From: HGW-17 sp964516435 | GTDB taxonomy: Bacteria > Myxococcota_A > Polyangia > HGW-17 | Assembly: GCA_964516435.1 (NCBI GenBank) | Contig: CAZEZP010000060.1 | Coordinates: 7,072 to 71,071, forward strand | Direction: 5' to 3' | DNA length: 64,000 nt | Shown here: one piece after another, positions 48,863-57,180 of the stretch | Layout of the letters: every line of letters begins with the position of its first letter | How positions within the stretch are numbered: the first letter of the stretch is position 1 | Position numbers and translations under genes: made by a program | The notes under the pieces: model-generated | What the model was told of the DNA's origin: nothing | Seen by the model: the letters and a program-made list of their open reading frames with translations, nothing else | Databases searched by the model: none

Positions 48863-49512
48863 TTTTCCGCCTTTTGAACAAATGAAATCATAATATTTAT
48901 AAATATTGCAATAAGCATTAAAATCAAACCCAGATAGATCGCCTGCTGCCAGTCGCCTCTGGCGGACTCCAGCGCAATGGCCGTGGTCATGGTGCGGGTG
49001 GCATGGCGGATGTTGCCGCCGAGCATCATGGCGATGCCCACCTCGCCCACGATGCGCCCGAACGAGAGGGTGAACGCTCCCGCCAGCGGCGCGGAAAATT
49101 CCCGCAGGAGCGCGCGGACCGTCTGCAGACGGGAAGCGCCGAAGGTGGCCAGCGTTTCATAAAATGCCCCATCCGCGCGGCGCATGGCCGCGTGCAGGTG
49201 GGTGACCACGATGGGCAGGCCCAGGAAGAACTCGCCGAAGACGACGCCGGCCGACGTGTAGAGCCAGCGCAGTTCCCCCAGGGGGCCAAAGCGGGACAGG
49301 AGCATGAAGGCCAGAAGTCCGATGACCACCGTGGGCATGGCGGCCGCGGCGCCGAAAAAGGCTGCGGCGACCCGGGAAACCGTGCCCTTGCGACGGGCCA
49401 GGCAGGCGCCCACCGGCAGGCCGGCCGCCATGGCGAGCGCGGTGGCCGCCAGCGCGTACAGCAGGCTGCGCAGGGTGATTTCCAGGATTTCGGAAAACCC
49501 GGCCGGATGCAT
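48859..49512 (-). CDS. tupB: Tungstate/molybdate ABC transporter permease
   Basis: The 217-residue protein has five or six transmembrane helices and the ABC permease loop FGASRLQTVRALLREFSAPLAGAF. It contains the TupB-like motif GRIVGEVGIAMMLGGNIRHATRTMTTAIALE. The start shares one base with the stop of tupA (TGATG), and its end overlaps tupC by four bases, so translation is coupled. Confidence 0.88.
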   Translation of the reverse strand: MHPAGFSEILEITLRSLLYALAATALAMAAGLPVGACLARRKGTVSRVAAAFFGAAAAMPTVVIGLLAFMLLSRFGPLGELRWLYTSAGVVFGEFFLGLPIVVTHLHAAMRRADGAFYETLATFGASRLQTVRALLREFSAPLAGAFTLSFGRIVGEVGIAMMLGGNIRHATRTMTTAIALESARGDWQQAIYLGLILMLIAIFINIMISFVQKAEN

Positions 49513-50357
49513 CAGGGCACCTCGATTCCGTGAAATACCGGCTCGCCGGCCATTCTGAAGGATTGCACGAGCGCGCGGGCGTGGGATCCCGACAGAAACG
49601 AAGCAAAAGCCCGGGCCCGCGCGCAGGGGGCCGAAGCGCTACTGCAGGCCGTGTAGAACGTATAGGGATTGGGCATGGCCGTGGGCATTCGGAACAGCAG
49701 AACATAATCATCCCCGTAATGCGATGCGAAATCCGGGGAAACGGAAAATTGCAGCCAGGATGCCAGCGGAATCAGTACATAGGCATTCTTCTCGGCGGCG
49801 ATCCGCAGCGTTTCGAGGGCGCCCTGGCCGGTTTCCATGTTCTTCGGCCACGAGATGCCGGCCGCCGCGCACGTTTTGCGTTCGAATTCGGACGTACCTG
49901 ATGCATCGCCTCGCGAGATGAACGCGACTTCGCTTTGGGAAATGCGCAGAAAGGCATCCGCGGGCGAGAATGCATCGCGCACCCCTGCGGGGTCCGCTGC
50001 CGGCCCGGCTATCACGAATTCGGAGAGCAGGACGGCATGCGGCGAAAAGCCGGGATGCTTCCTGCGGAACTTCGTTTCAATCTCCGGGGAATGCGAAAAG
50101 GCCCCATCGACGTCGCCGCGCGCCAGGCTTTCCAGCGCCTGGGCGGAAGGAAGCGCCAGCACCTGCACGCGGATGCCGGTCTGCCGGGTGAAGGCTTGCG
50201 CAAGGGATTCCGTCAGTTCGAGCGCCGCCATGGACGTGGGAACGGCGATGCGCAGAGCGTCCCCCTCCCGGCGGCAGGAAAGCCCGCACGCCAGGCAGGA
50301 TGCCAGCAGCAGAAACGGAATCGGGGAAGACGGGAACAAACGCCCAAAGGACGGCAT
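49512..50357 (-). CDS. tupA: Tungstate/molybdate-binding lipoprotein
   Basis: The 281-residue binding protein has a lipoprotein-type signal (CLACGLSC; Cys 28 the likely lipid site). Family motifs include IAVPTSMAALELTESLAQAF, EVAFISRGDASGTSEFE and the GQGALETLRIAAEKNAYVL block. TupA proteins bind WO4 with high affinity through the Thr/Ser near the first strand; here PTS replaces the usual TTTS, so specificity is uncertain. AAGGAG lies five bases before the ATG at 50355-50357. It is the first gene behind the predicted Moco riboswitch. Confidence 0.87.
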   Translation of the reverse strand: MPSFGRLFPSSPIPFLLLASCLACGLSCRREGDALRIAVPTSMAALELTESLAQAFTRQTGIRVQVLALPSAQALESLARGDVDGAFSHSPEIETKFRRKHPGFSPHAVLLSEFVIAGPAADPAGVRDAFSPADAFLRISQSEVAFISRGDASGTSEFERKTCAAAGISWPKNMETGQGALETLRIAAEKNAYVLIPLASWLQFSVSPDFASHYGDDYVLLFRMPTAMPNPYTFYTACSSASAPCARARAFASFLSGSHARALVQSFRMAGEPVFHGIEVP

Positions 50358-50488
50358 GCGACTCCTTTCCGAACACGGGAGGCCGGACCGTTTCCCGTCC
50401 GACCCTCGGCCGCGGCGCATGGCGGCGCCGCACCTCGGTTCCGGTCCCATGCCGAAAAAGCGGTTCCAGGGACCGAAACTCGGAGCGC
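50358..50488 (-). promoter_or_regulatory. Moco (or Tuco) riboswitch upstream of tupA
   Basis: The leader ends GGCCUCCCGUGUUCGGAAAGG right before the start codon, very close to the 3' part of the E. coli moaA Moco element (GCCUCCCG ... GGAAAGG). An eight-pair hairpin (50397-50404 with 50381-50388) precedes the UCCCG (50376-50380). GCGCUCC (50482-50488) can pair with GGAG-U-CGC next to the start codon (50358-50365), which would close the aptamer and hide the ribosome site. A UUCGGUCCC/GGGACCGGAA stem fills the middle. Translational repression when cofactor is plentiful is inferred. The W form (Tuco) is possible because a tungstate importer follows. Confidence 0.65.
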
Positions 50489-50565
50489 TCCCCGATTACC
50501 ACGGGATCGCATGACGGGCAAGAGGCAAGACGCGCTCCTGAAGGTTCTTGCCGTCTCCGTTAAGG

Positions 50566-52500
50566 TTACTCTTCCAGGTACGTGTAGCCTTCGAGCCCTT
50601 CGTCCAGAAATTTTTGAATTTTAGCGCTTTCCTTGAGGGTGATGATCTTCTGCTCGATGCTCTCCTCGATGGCCTTGCGGGTCATGTTGAGCAGGTCGCG
50701 CTTGTTGTACTGCATGTAGGAGAGCACGTCGCGCACGGTATCCCCCTGCACGAGTTTGTCGATGCGGTACTTGTTGGGGCCGATCACGGAGACGTGCACG
50801 GTATGGGTGTCGCCGAAGAGGTTGTGCAGGTCGCCGAGTACCTCCTGGTAGGCGCCCACCAGGAAAATCCCCAGGTAATAAGGAGATTTTTCATTGAATT
50901 CGTGCAGGAGGATCACGTTCTTGACGTCGCGCAGGTCGATGAACTGGTCGATCTTGCCGTCGGAATCGCACGTGATGTCCGCGAGCGTGGCCTTGACGGT
51001 GGGGATTTCCGTGTGCCGGTGGATGGGGGCGATGGGGAACAACTGCTTGACTGCCCAGTGGTCCGGCACGCTCTGGAACACGCTGAAATTGCAGTAGTAC
51101 ATGGTGGAGACGAAGCGCTCCAGGTCCTCGAGCTCGTCGGGCACGTAGTCGAGCCCGTCGATGATCTTGGCGATCTTCTGGCACGTGAGCCAGAAGTATT
51201 TCTCCACCAGCGAGCGGTGCTCCAGCGAAAGCATGCCCACGTTGAAGAGCGTGACCATCTCGTCGCGGATCTGCAGTGCGTCGTGGTAACTCTCCTGGAA
51301 ATTCTTGATGGAGAGATTCTCGTAGACCTCGCGCATGGCCAGCACGGGATCGGGATCGTTTTCTCCCACGGGAGGCAGGCTCATCTCGCCCTTGTTTTCG
51401 CTGGTGCCCAGCACGTTGCACACGAGCACGCTGTGGTAGGCCACCAGCGCCCGGCCGCTTTCCGAGATGACATGCGGATGGGGCAGGTTCTCCATCTCGC
51501 ACACCTCGGCCAGCGCCGAAATGATGTCGGCAGCGTATTCGGCCAGGCTGTAGTTCTTCGAACTGGCGAAATTGGTCTGGCTGCCGTCGTAGTCCACGGC
51601 CAGGCCGCCTCCCACGTCGAAATAGCGCACGGAAACGCCGATGCGGCTCATCTCCACGAACAGGCGCGTGCTCTCCCGCAGGGCCTCCTTGATGGACTGG
51701 ATGGAGGTGATCTGGGACCCCAGGTGGAAATGCAGCAACTGCAGGGAATCGAGCATGTCCGCCTGGCGCAGTTTCTGCACGGCGTCCAGGATTTCGGATG
51801 GGAACAGGCCGAACTTGGAACGATCTCCGCCGGAACTCTCCCACTTGCCGCGCCCGCGGGCGGTCAACTTGCAGCGGATGCCGATGAGCGGCTTGACGCC
51901 CATCTTGCGGGACAGGCGCATGACGATGTCCAGTTCGCTGGGCTTCTCCACCACGACGAACACCTTGCGGCCCATCTTGAGTCCCCACAGGGCCGTCTCG
52001 ATGAATTCGTCGTCCTTGTAGCCGTTGCACACGATCAAGGCGCCGGGCGTATCCAGGAGGGCCAGGCAGATGAGCAGTTCCGGCTTGGAACCGGCCTCCA
52101 GCCCATAGCGGTAGGGACGTCCGAATTCGATGATGTCCTCGACGACTTCCTTGTTCTGGTTGACCTTGATGGGATACACGCCGAAGTACTCGCCCTGGTA
52201 GTCGTATTCGCGGATGGCGTTGCGGAAGGCCGTCTGGATCTCCTCGATACGCTTCTTGAGGATGTCCGTGAAGCGGATCAGCACGGGTGGCACCACCTCG
52301 CGCATGGCCAGTTCATCGATGAACTCCTTGATGTCCAGGTATTTCTCGTCGCTCTTCTCGGGATGCACCACAATGTTCCCCTTGCTGTTGACGCGGAAGA
52401 AGCCGCGTCCCCAGTTGGGAATGTTGTACAGTTCGCTGGATTCCTCCACCGACCAGCGCTTGAGCGACGTCTTCTCCTTGAGCTTCACTTTCTGGCGCAT
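50566..52500 (-). CDS. speA: Biosynthetic arginine decarboxylase
   Basis: SpeA converts arginine to agmatine, the first step of one putrescine route, using PLP. The 644 residues show the PLP Lys112 (GVYPIKVNQNKEVV), LEAGSKPELL, GDRSKFGLFPSEI, LLHFHLGSQI, RYFDVGGGLAVDYDG and the late ITCDSDGKIDQFI, all typical of the fold III enzyme. Length matches the family. GGGAGGTGACGCC precedes the ATG at 52500. No agmatinase or other polyamine gene is adjacent. Confidence 0.96.
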   Translation of the reverse strand: MRQKVKLKEKTSLKRWSVEESSELYNIPNWGRGFFRVNSKGNIVVHPEKSDEKYLDIKEFIDELAMREVVPPVLIRFTDILKKRIEEIQTAFRNAIREYDYQGEYFGVYPIKVNQNKEVVEDIIEFGRPYRYGLEAGSKPELLICLALLDTPGALIVCNGYKDDEFIETALWGLKMGRKVFVVVEKPSELDIVMRLSRKMGVKPLIGIRCKLTARGRGKWESSGGDRSKFGLFPSEILDAVQKLRQADMLDSLQLLHFHLGSQITSIQSIKEALRESTRLFVEMSRIGVSVRYFDVGGGLAVDYDGSQTNFASSKNYSLAEYAADIISALAEVCEMENLPHPHVISESGRALVAYHSVLVCNVLGTSENKGEMSLPPVGENDPDPVLAMREVYENLSIKNFQESYHDALQIRDEMVTLFNVGMLSLEHRSLVEKYFWLTCQKIAKIIDGLDYVPDELEDLERFVSTMYYCNFSVFQSVPDHWAVKQLFPIAPIHRHTEIPTVKATLADITCDSDGKIDQFIDLRDVKNVILLHEFNEKSPYYLGIFLVGAYQEVLGDLHNLFGDTHTVHVSVIGPNKYRIDKLVQGDTVRDVLSYMQYNKRDLLNMTRKAIEESIEQKIITLKESAKIQKFLDEGLEGYTYLEE

Positions 52501-52644
52501 GGCGTCACCTCCCGATGAAAACAGCTTCGTTCATACTGGAAAGCCATTTTTTCTTCAAGGAAGAATCGCGGTCCCGCCAGCGAAAAAAACAGTGGGAAAA
52601 CAAATAGGGAAACGATGGAAAAACGGTGGAAAAAGGGGCGTTTT

Positions 52645-53006
52645 GGGGCAGCCGGCCGTAAGCCGGGTTCTGTTCCCGCCTCAAGGGATGGCGGGCGGCG
52701 ATCATTCCTCTAGGCGTTCCGTTGCCGAAACGCTCCAGCAACTACCGAGGTTCCATGTGGCCTGGGCGCCAGAACCCCGTATGTCTTGCTTCAGGCGGGG
52801 TTTGCCATGCGATTCCCGTCGCCGGGAACCCGGTGCGCTCTTGCCGCACCTTTTCACCCTTGCCGGCCCGAAAGCCGGCGGTCTGTTTTCTGTGGCACTT
52901 TCCTTCGGGTCGCCCCGACTGGGTGTTGCCCAGCGCCTGCCCAGGAGAAGCCCGGACTTTCCTCCCGTGGGAAAAACCCACCGGCGATCGCCTCACCGAC
53001 TGCCCC
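52645..53006 (-). ncRNA. rnpB: RNase P RNA (class A)
   Basis: The 362-base RNA is the catalytic subunit of RNase P, which trims tRNA 5' ends. It starts GGGGCAGTCGGTGAGGCG and ends CCGGCTGCCCC, whose ends pair as P1. Conserved blocks occur in order: GAGGAAAGTCCGGGC, GAAAGTGCCACAGAAA, CAGACCGCC, GGGTGAAAAGGTG, GCGCACCG, CTAGAGGAATGATCGCC and ACAGAACCCGGCTTA. Open frames across it are spurious. Confidence 0.97.
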
Positions 53007-53019
53007 AAAAGCCCGACTC

Positions 53020-53048
53020 TTCATAGGGAAAAACCGCGGCAAATTCAA
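53020..53048 (-). promoter_or_regulatory. rnpB promoter
   Basis: Minus-strand TTGAAT (53043-53048) and TATGAA (53020-53025) have a 17-bp spacer and end 13 bp before the RNA 5' end. Confidence 0.65.
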
Positions 53049-53291
53049 GTGGAGTGGAAAAAATCCCGGAAAAAACCTCGGCAGCAGCCGGGAACCGCTG
53101 TTTCCGGCCCCGGGAAATGCCGCCCCGACTCCGGCCGGAAGAATCCCGAGCAGACGCCTGCAGACAGAGACGCCCGTCTTTGCGCCGGATTCGCCGGCGG
53201 GCGGATATCCGTTACATTTTTTGATGTTCACCGCACAAACGATAACCCGGCCGTCGAAAGACGCCTGGTCTGCTGGAGACCGGAACCAATT

Positions 53292-55847
53292 TCACCAGAA
53301 ACCGATCACATCGCGCAGATCGCCGCGGAATTTCATGCGGTAGCGCAGTTCCACGCGGCCCTTGAGCGGCTCTTCGTATTCATACTGGTTGTAATCCGGA
53401 AGGCTGCGCCGCAGCGTGCCGTACAGGCGCAGATTGTCGAACAGTTTGATTTCGAGTCCGCCCTCCTGGCGGTTGCGCCCGAGGAAACCCACCTCCACCT
53501 CGCCCTTCATGGTGATGTGGCGCAGGAAGGTCTTGGCCGCGCTCACCTGGAAGGAATCGCTGCCCAGTTCCATGCGGAACAGGTCGAGTCGAGTGACCAT
53601 CCTGATGGGGTTGGCCACCAGCATGGAAAGGAAGTCTCCCGTCACCTGCTTGATGGACTCGTCGTAGTAGTCGAGAGGATTGAATCCGCCCGAGGAGATC
53701 CCCGTGCCGTCGCGCGGATTGCCCCGCCAGGCCGAACGGATGTCCTCCATGGTGCGCCCGGCCGCCAGCAGCATCAGGATCTGTCCCTGCTCCATCTCGG
53801 GAATGCTCGAGAGCGTGAAATCGATCCGGTTCAGGGGGCCCTGCAGGTGCAGCCGCACCATCACTTCGTCGCCGTTGAGATCCTCCACGGTCGTGGTTCC
53901 CCGGATGTTCAGGAAGGGCTCCTCGGAGATGTCGAAATTCACGCTGCCCTCGTCCACGTCGTACACGCCGCGGAAGAAGGGGACCTTGAACGTGCCCGTG
54001 TTCACGGTCAACTGCCCCTGCAGGCGCGGTTTCTCCAGCGTCCCCGCCAGCGAGAGGAGCCCGTCGAGTTGCAGGTTCGCCACGTTGTTGCCGACCTCCA
54101 GTTCACCCGTGTTGAGCAGTGCGACGGAGAGCCGGGTCTTGCCCAGCACGGGAAACGGCTGCCAAGGCGGCGCGGCCCTCTCCCGGAAGCGGTGGACCGT
54201 GAGGATGCGCTGGATGACGTCGTAGGTCTGGATGTAGCGTCCCGAAACGATGTCGATCTTTCCCGAAAGTTCCGTGTTTCCGACGGGTCCGGAAAAGCGC
54301 AGGTCCATGTTGGACTCGGAGAGAAAGACGCCGGGAACGTTGTAGGGCACGCTGTTGCCGGAAATCCGGACGTCGAAGTCGGGCGATGGATGGAACCGGA
54401 CGCGGCCCGTGAGCGCAAAATCCCCACCAGAATAGTGGAGTTTCAGACGGTTCAGGAAAAGGGCATTGTCGCCAAAGCGGACATCGGCCTCCGGAACGGA
54501 TATGCCCTCCGGAACGCCGCGCACCCGGAAATCGAGGCTGCGTCCTGCAAGGGTCCCGGTGAATGCGGGAGATTCCAGGGAGCCGTCCAGGACGGCTTTC
54601 ACGCGCCAGCAACCCTGGATGTCGCTGAAGATGCGCCGGCCCATGTGCAGCAGGATTTCATTGGGCACCACGCCTTCGAGCCGCATCCCTTCGAAGCGGC
54701 GTTCCGGCAGGAGCCGGATTCTGCCCGCCACCGAAAGGGGGACGGCATCCTGCCCGAAAAGCGAAAACGCCACCTGCAACCATCGGGACGTCGCCTGGAG
54801 GTTCAGGGTCGACAGGCGCATCCGGGTCTGCTGCGGCCCGAAGGCGACGGTGGCCTCCCCCATGTGCAGGAAACCTTCGACCCTGGGATCAAGGGGGGAC
54901 CCCGAAATCGTCGCACGCAGGCGGGAAATCCCTTCCACGGAAGCGATGAGTGCCGGGTACAGGAACTGGAGCCTGCGGGCATCCGGCTCCCCTTGCACCG
55001 CGATGTCCATTCGACTGGGCGACAGGGAGCCTTCCACGCGCACCTCGTTTCCGGAAACATCCAGGATGGCGCTTCGGATGCGCAGTCCCTGCGGCTCGAA
55101 GACGGCTTCCAGCGGCTCCCGGTTGCGGATGATGGCGCCCGCGCGCCCGGCAAACAGCGGCGGCAGGAAAGCCAGAAAGCCGTGGACGCGAATGACCGGC
55201 AGTGCGGGCTGCGGAAAATTGAATTGCACGACCCCGGTCAGGGACAGGGGAAACAGCCCCCAGAAGGAAGGGAGGTGCCGCTCCATCTGGAGGCCGGTGA
55301 ATGCCAGTTGCACTTTCCAGGCGCCGTCGATTCCGGAACCAAAGAATTTATGGATGGAGCCAATGGATCCCGTGACGAGGGTTTCACGGGGAGCGCCCTC
55401 CGAAAAATTGAGGTGGATGTCCGCGAGGTCCCGGAAAAAGGGAGACGTGAGGTCGTGCAACTCGATGTGACCGCGCACATCAGATGCCGCACTCAAAAAA
55501 TCCTGCCAACTGGCGGCCTGGGGGGAACGGGTGTGCAGCGTCAACTCCCCGGAAACGAATCCCGCCAGGCTTCCGGCGACGGGAGGAAACACCACGGGGT
55601 GCCGGGAAAGCGTCGCGTGCAGGACGAAGACCTTGCCCTTCCGGGTGCAGCGGTATTGCAGCGTGGTGGTTTTCAGGGGAGCGCGGGGGCAGGCGGGAAC
55701 GCGAAGTACCTTTTCCAAAAAAACAGGGGATGCGGATGGCGCCGGACGCCCCCAGGCCGGAAGGGAAACGAGAAGGAATGCCGCCAGCCAGAACGCATGG
55801 CCGCGAAATGCAAGCCAGGAGCGAACATGGAGCGACCCGGAAATCAT
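53292..55847 (-). CDS. TamB/YtfN-like translocation-assembly protein
   Basis: The 851-residue protein has an N-terminal hydrophobic anchor (HAFWLAAFLLVSLPAW) and a very long beta-rich body with repeated short strands. The C-terminal TamB (DUF490) domain includes FRGVYDVDEGSVNFD, EPFLNIRGTTTVEDLNGDEVMVRLHLQGPLNRIDFTLSS and LGSDSFQVSAAKTFLRHITMKGEVEVG. TamB proteins span the periplasm and help outer-membrane insertion or lipid transport. It is shorter than E. coli TamB (about 1260). The ATG at 55845-55847 is the likely start; the site before it is close and weak. No TamA neighbour is present. Confidence 0.85.
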   Translation of the reverse strand: MISGSLHVRSWLAFRGHAFWLAAFLLVSLPAWGRPAPSASPVFLEKVLRVPACPRAPLKTTTLQYRCTRKGKVFVLHATLSRHPVVFPPVAGSLAGFVSGELTLHTRSPQAASWQDFLSAASDVRGHIELHDLTSPFFRDLADIHLNFSEGAPRETLVTGSIGSIHKFFGSGIDGAWKVQLAFTGLQMERHLPSFWGLFPLSLTGVVQFNFPQPALPVIRVHGFLAFLPPLFAGRAGAIIRNREPLEAVFEPQGLRIRSAILDVSGNEVRVEGSLSPSRMDIAVQGEPDARRLQFLYPALIASVEGISRLRATISGSPLDPRVEGFLHMGEATVAFGPQQTRMRLSTLNLQATSRWLQVAFSLFGQDAVPLSVAGRIRLLPERRFEGMRLEGVVPNEILLHMGRRIFSDIQGCWRVKAVLDGSLESPAFTGTLAGRSLDFRVRGVPEGISVPEADVRFGDNALFLNRLKLHYSGGDFALTGRVRFHPSPDFDVRISGNSVPYNVPGVFLSESNMDLRFSGPVGNTELSGKIDIVSGRYIQTYDVIQRILTVHRFRERAAPPWQPFPVLGKTRLSVALLNTGELEVGNNVANLQLDGLLSLAGTLEKPRLQGQLTVNTGTFKVPFFRGVYDVDEGSVNFDISEEPFLNIRGTTTVEDLNGDEVMVRLHLQGPLNRIDFTLSSIPEMEQGQILMLLAAGRTMEDIRSAWRGNPRDGTGISSGGFNPLDYYDESIKQVTGDFLSMLVANPIRMVTRLDLFRMELGSDSFQVSAAKTFLRHITMKGEVEVGFLGRNRQEGGLEIKLFDNLRLYGTLRRSLPDYNQYEYEEPLKGRVELRYRMKFRGDLRDVIGFW

Positions 55848-55994
55848 GTCCTCATTGATACGGGAAAAGGGTTCCGGCGACAACCCGGGAGAAAGCTTGA
55901 CTTTTCGAGTTTCGCTTTTTTATAACGATTCAATCGTTCGGCGTGACATGCCGCTGTCGCGATCACGGGTCTCTCTCTTTCAGGAGATGTCGTA

Positions 55995-57071
55995 ATGAGC
56001 CAAATCCAGTGCCCGTTCTGCAATCATGCCAATTCCGGGTCCATCCCGTTCTGCTCCGAGTGCGGTCGCGTGCTGCCCATGGGAGACGAAGAACAGGTCA
56101 TGGCCGAAACCATCGGCGCCAACTTCGAATTCAAGTGGGCCATGGTAGGCATGATTGTCATATTTGTATTGTCATCCGTTACCATCTTTTCATTCAAATA
56201 CCTGGGCGCGGACCTGTCTTTCATGCAGGCGGGCGAAGTGGTCCGCCTGGATGCGCCCGGCATTACGGGGCTGTCTCCCGAGTGGGTGCTCGCCCCCGTG
56301 GACGAACCGGTGCAGGTGGGCATCCGCACGATGGGGCAGGAAGCCCTCATGGCGCCCCATGCCGTCACGGTGAAGGTGTGCGGCCAGGTGGTCCCCGTCA
56401 TCAAGGGATCGGCGGCCCCGCTCAAGGCCGAGGTGCTCACGCCGCTGGGCATTCCCATGCCGCGCCTGCGGATTCCCGCGGAGGACAGCGTGCATTTCAT
56501 GCCGCCCGCCTGCGACCGGGAAGGGTTCCACGACGTGGAGGTCCGTTTCGAGAATGGCACCGTGCTGCGCAAGACGATGGGACTCTTCTATGTCCCGATT
56601 ACGAAGCCGTGGTTCCTGTTCTACACCGAGACGGGCCTGGATCTTCTCGAAAAATTGCTGAGCAACGCCCAGGCCAAGCCGGAAGAACTGGTATACGTCT
56701 TCAAGACCCAGTTCCGGACGCCGGTGGAGGACGCCATCAAGACGCTTTCCGGGATTTTCAAGGAAGAGGACCGGATGAAGATGCTCACGCTCTCCTTCTG
56801 GGGGCTCTTCCTGCTCGAGGCTCTCGCCTTCCTGCTGGGCGGGCTGGTGGCATCCCGGCTTTCTCCCGGCATCACCATCAAGGAATCCATGGCGGCCGGC
56901 GTTCTGGTTGTGGTTCTGCTGATTTTCCGCAACGTCCTGTTCTTTGGCGCCTCGGGCAGTTACATGGTGTTCCAACTGCTCATCCTCTTCCCCACCTATG
57001 CCTCCATGGCCACGCTGGGCGGCTATCTGGGCGAGAAATGGCAGGGGCAACTCGAGAGAAAACCGGTGTGA
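55995..57071 (+). CDS. Zinc-ribbon membrane protein, function unknown
   Basis: The 358-residue protein begins with a zinc ribbon (CPFCNHANSGSIPFCSECGR; four Cys). A transmembrane helix (about 49-70) is followed by an extracytoplasmic region of about 200 residues with a beta-sandwich look (VQVGIRTMG ... DREGFHDVEVRFENGTV). Three more helices near the C terminus complete it. AGGAGATG precedes the ATG at 55995. It is divergent from the TamB-like gene and followed by the PilZ-PEGA gene in the same direction. No known family is recognised. Confidence 0.7.
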   Translation: MSQIQCPFCNHANSGSIPFCSECGRVLPMGDEEQVMAETIGANFEFKWAMVGMIVIFVLSSVTIFSFKYLGADLSFMQAGEVVRLDAPGITGLSPEWVLAPVDEPVQVGIRTMGQEALMAPHAVTVKVCGQVVPVIKGSAAPLKAEVLTPLGIPMPRLRIPAEDSVHFMPPACDREGFHDVEVRFENGTVLRKTMGLFYVPITKPWFLFYTETGLDLLEKLLSNAQAKPEELVYVFKTQFRTPVEDAIKTLSGIFKEEDRMKMLTLSFWGLFLLEALAFLLGGLVASRLSPGITIKESMAAGVLVVVLLIFRNVLFFGASGSYMVFQLLILFPTYASMATLGGYLGEKWQGQLERKPV

Positions 57072-57122
57072 GCGATTTTTTCTCGTTCCGAAGGTAGCCG
57101 TTTCCGTTCGGATTTGGTAAAG

Positions 57123-57151
57123 TTGCCGGGTGAAGAGAGGTTCGCTTTAAT
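57123..57151 (+). promoter_or_regulatory. Promoter candidate for the PilZ-PEGA gene
   Basis: TTGCCG (57123-57128) and TTTAAT (57146-57151) are 17 bp apart, about 30 bp before the start codon. Confidence 0.4.
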
Positions 57152-57180
57152 TTTCGTCTTCTGGAACGAAAGGTGATTCG

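Noticed and set aside
50548..52518. 656-codon open frame on the plus strand opposite speA
   Set aside because: Antisense shadow of a highly conserved enzyme in GC-rich DNA; composition is His/Asp/Leu-rich with no domain.
52722..55925. 1067-codon open frame on the plus strand
   Set aside because: It runs across the RNase P RNA and opposite the TamB-like gene; both explain the sequence better.
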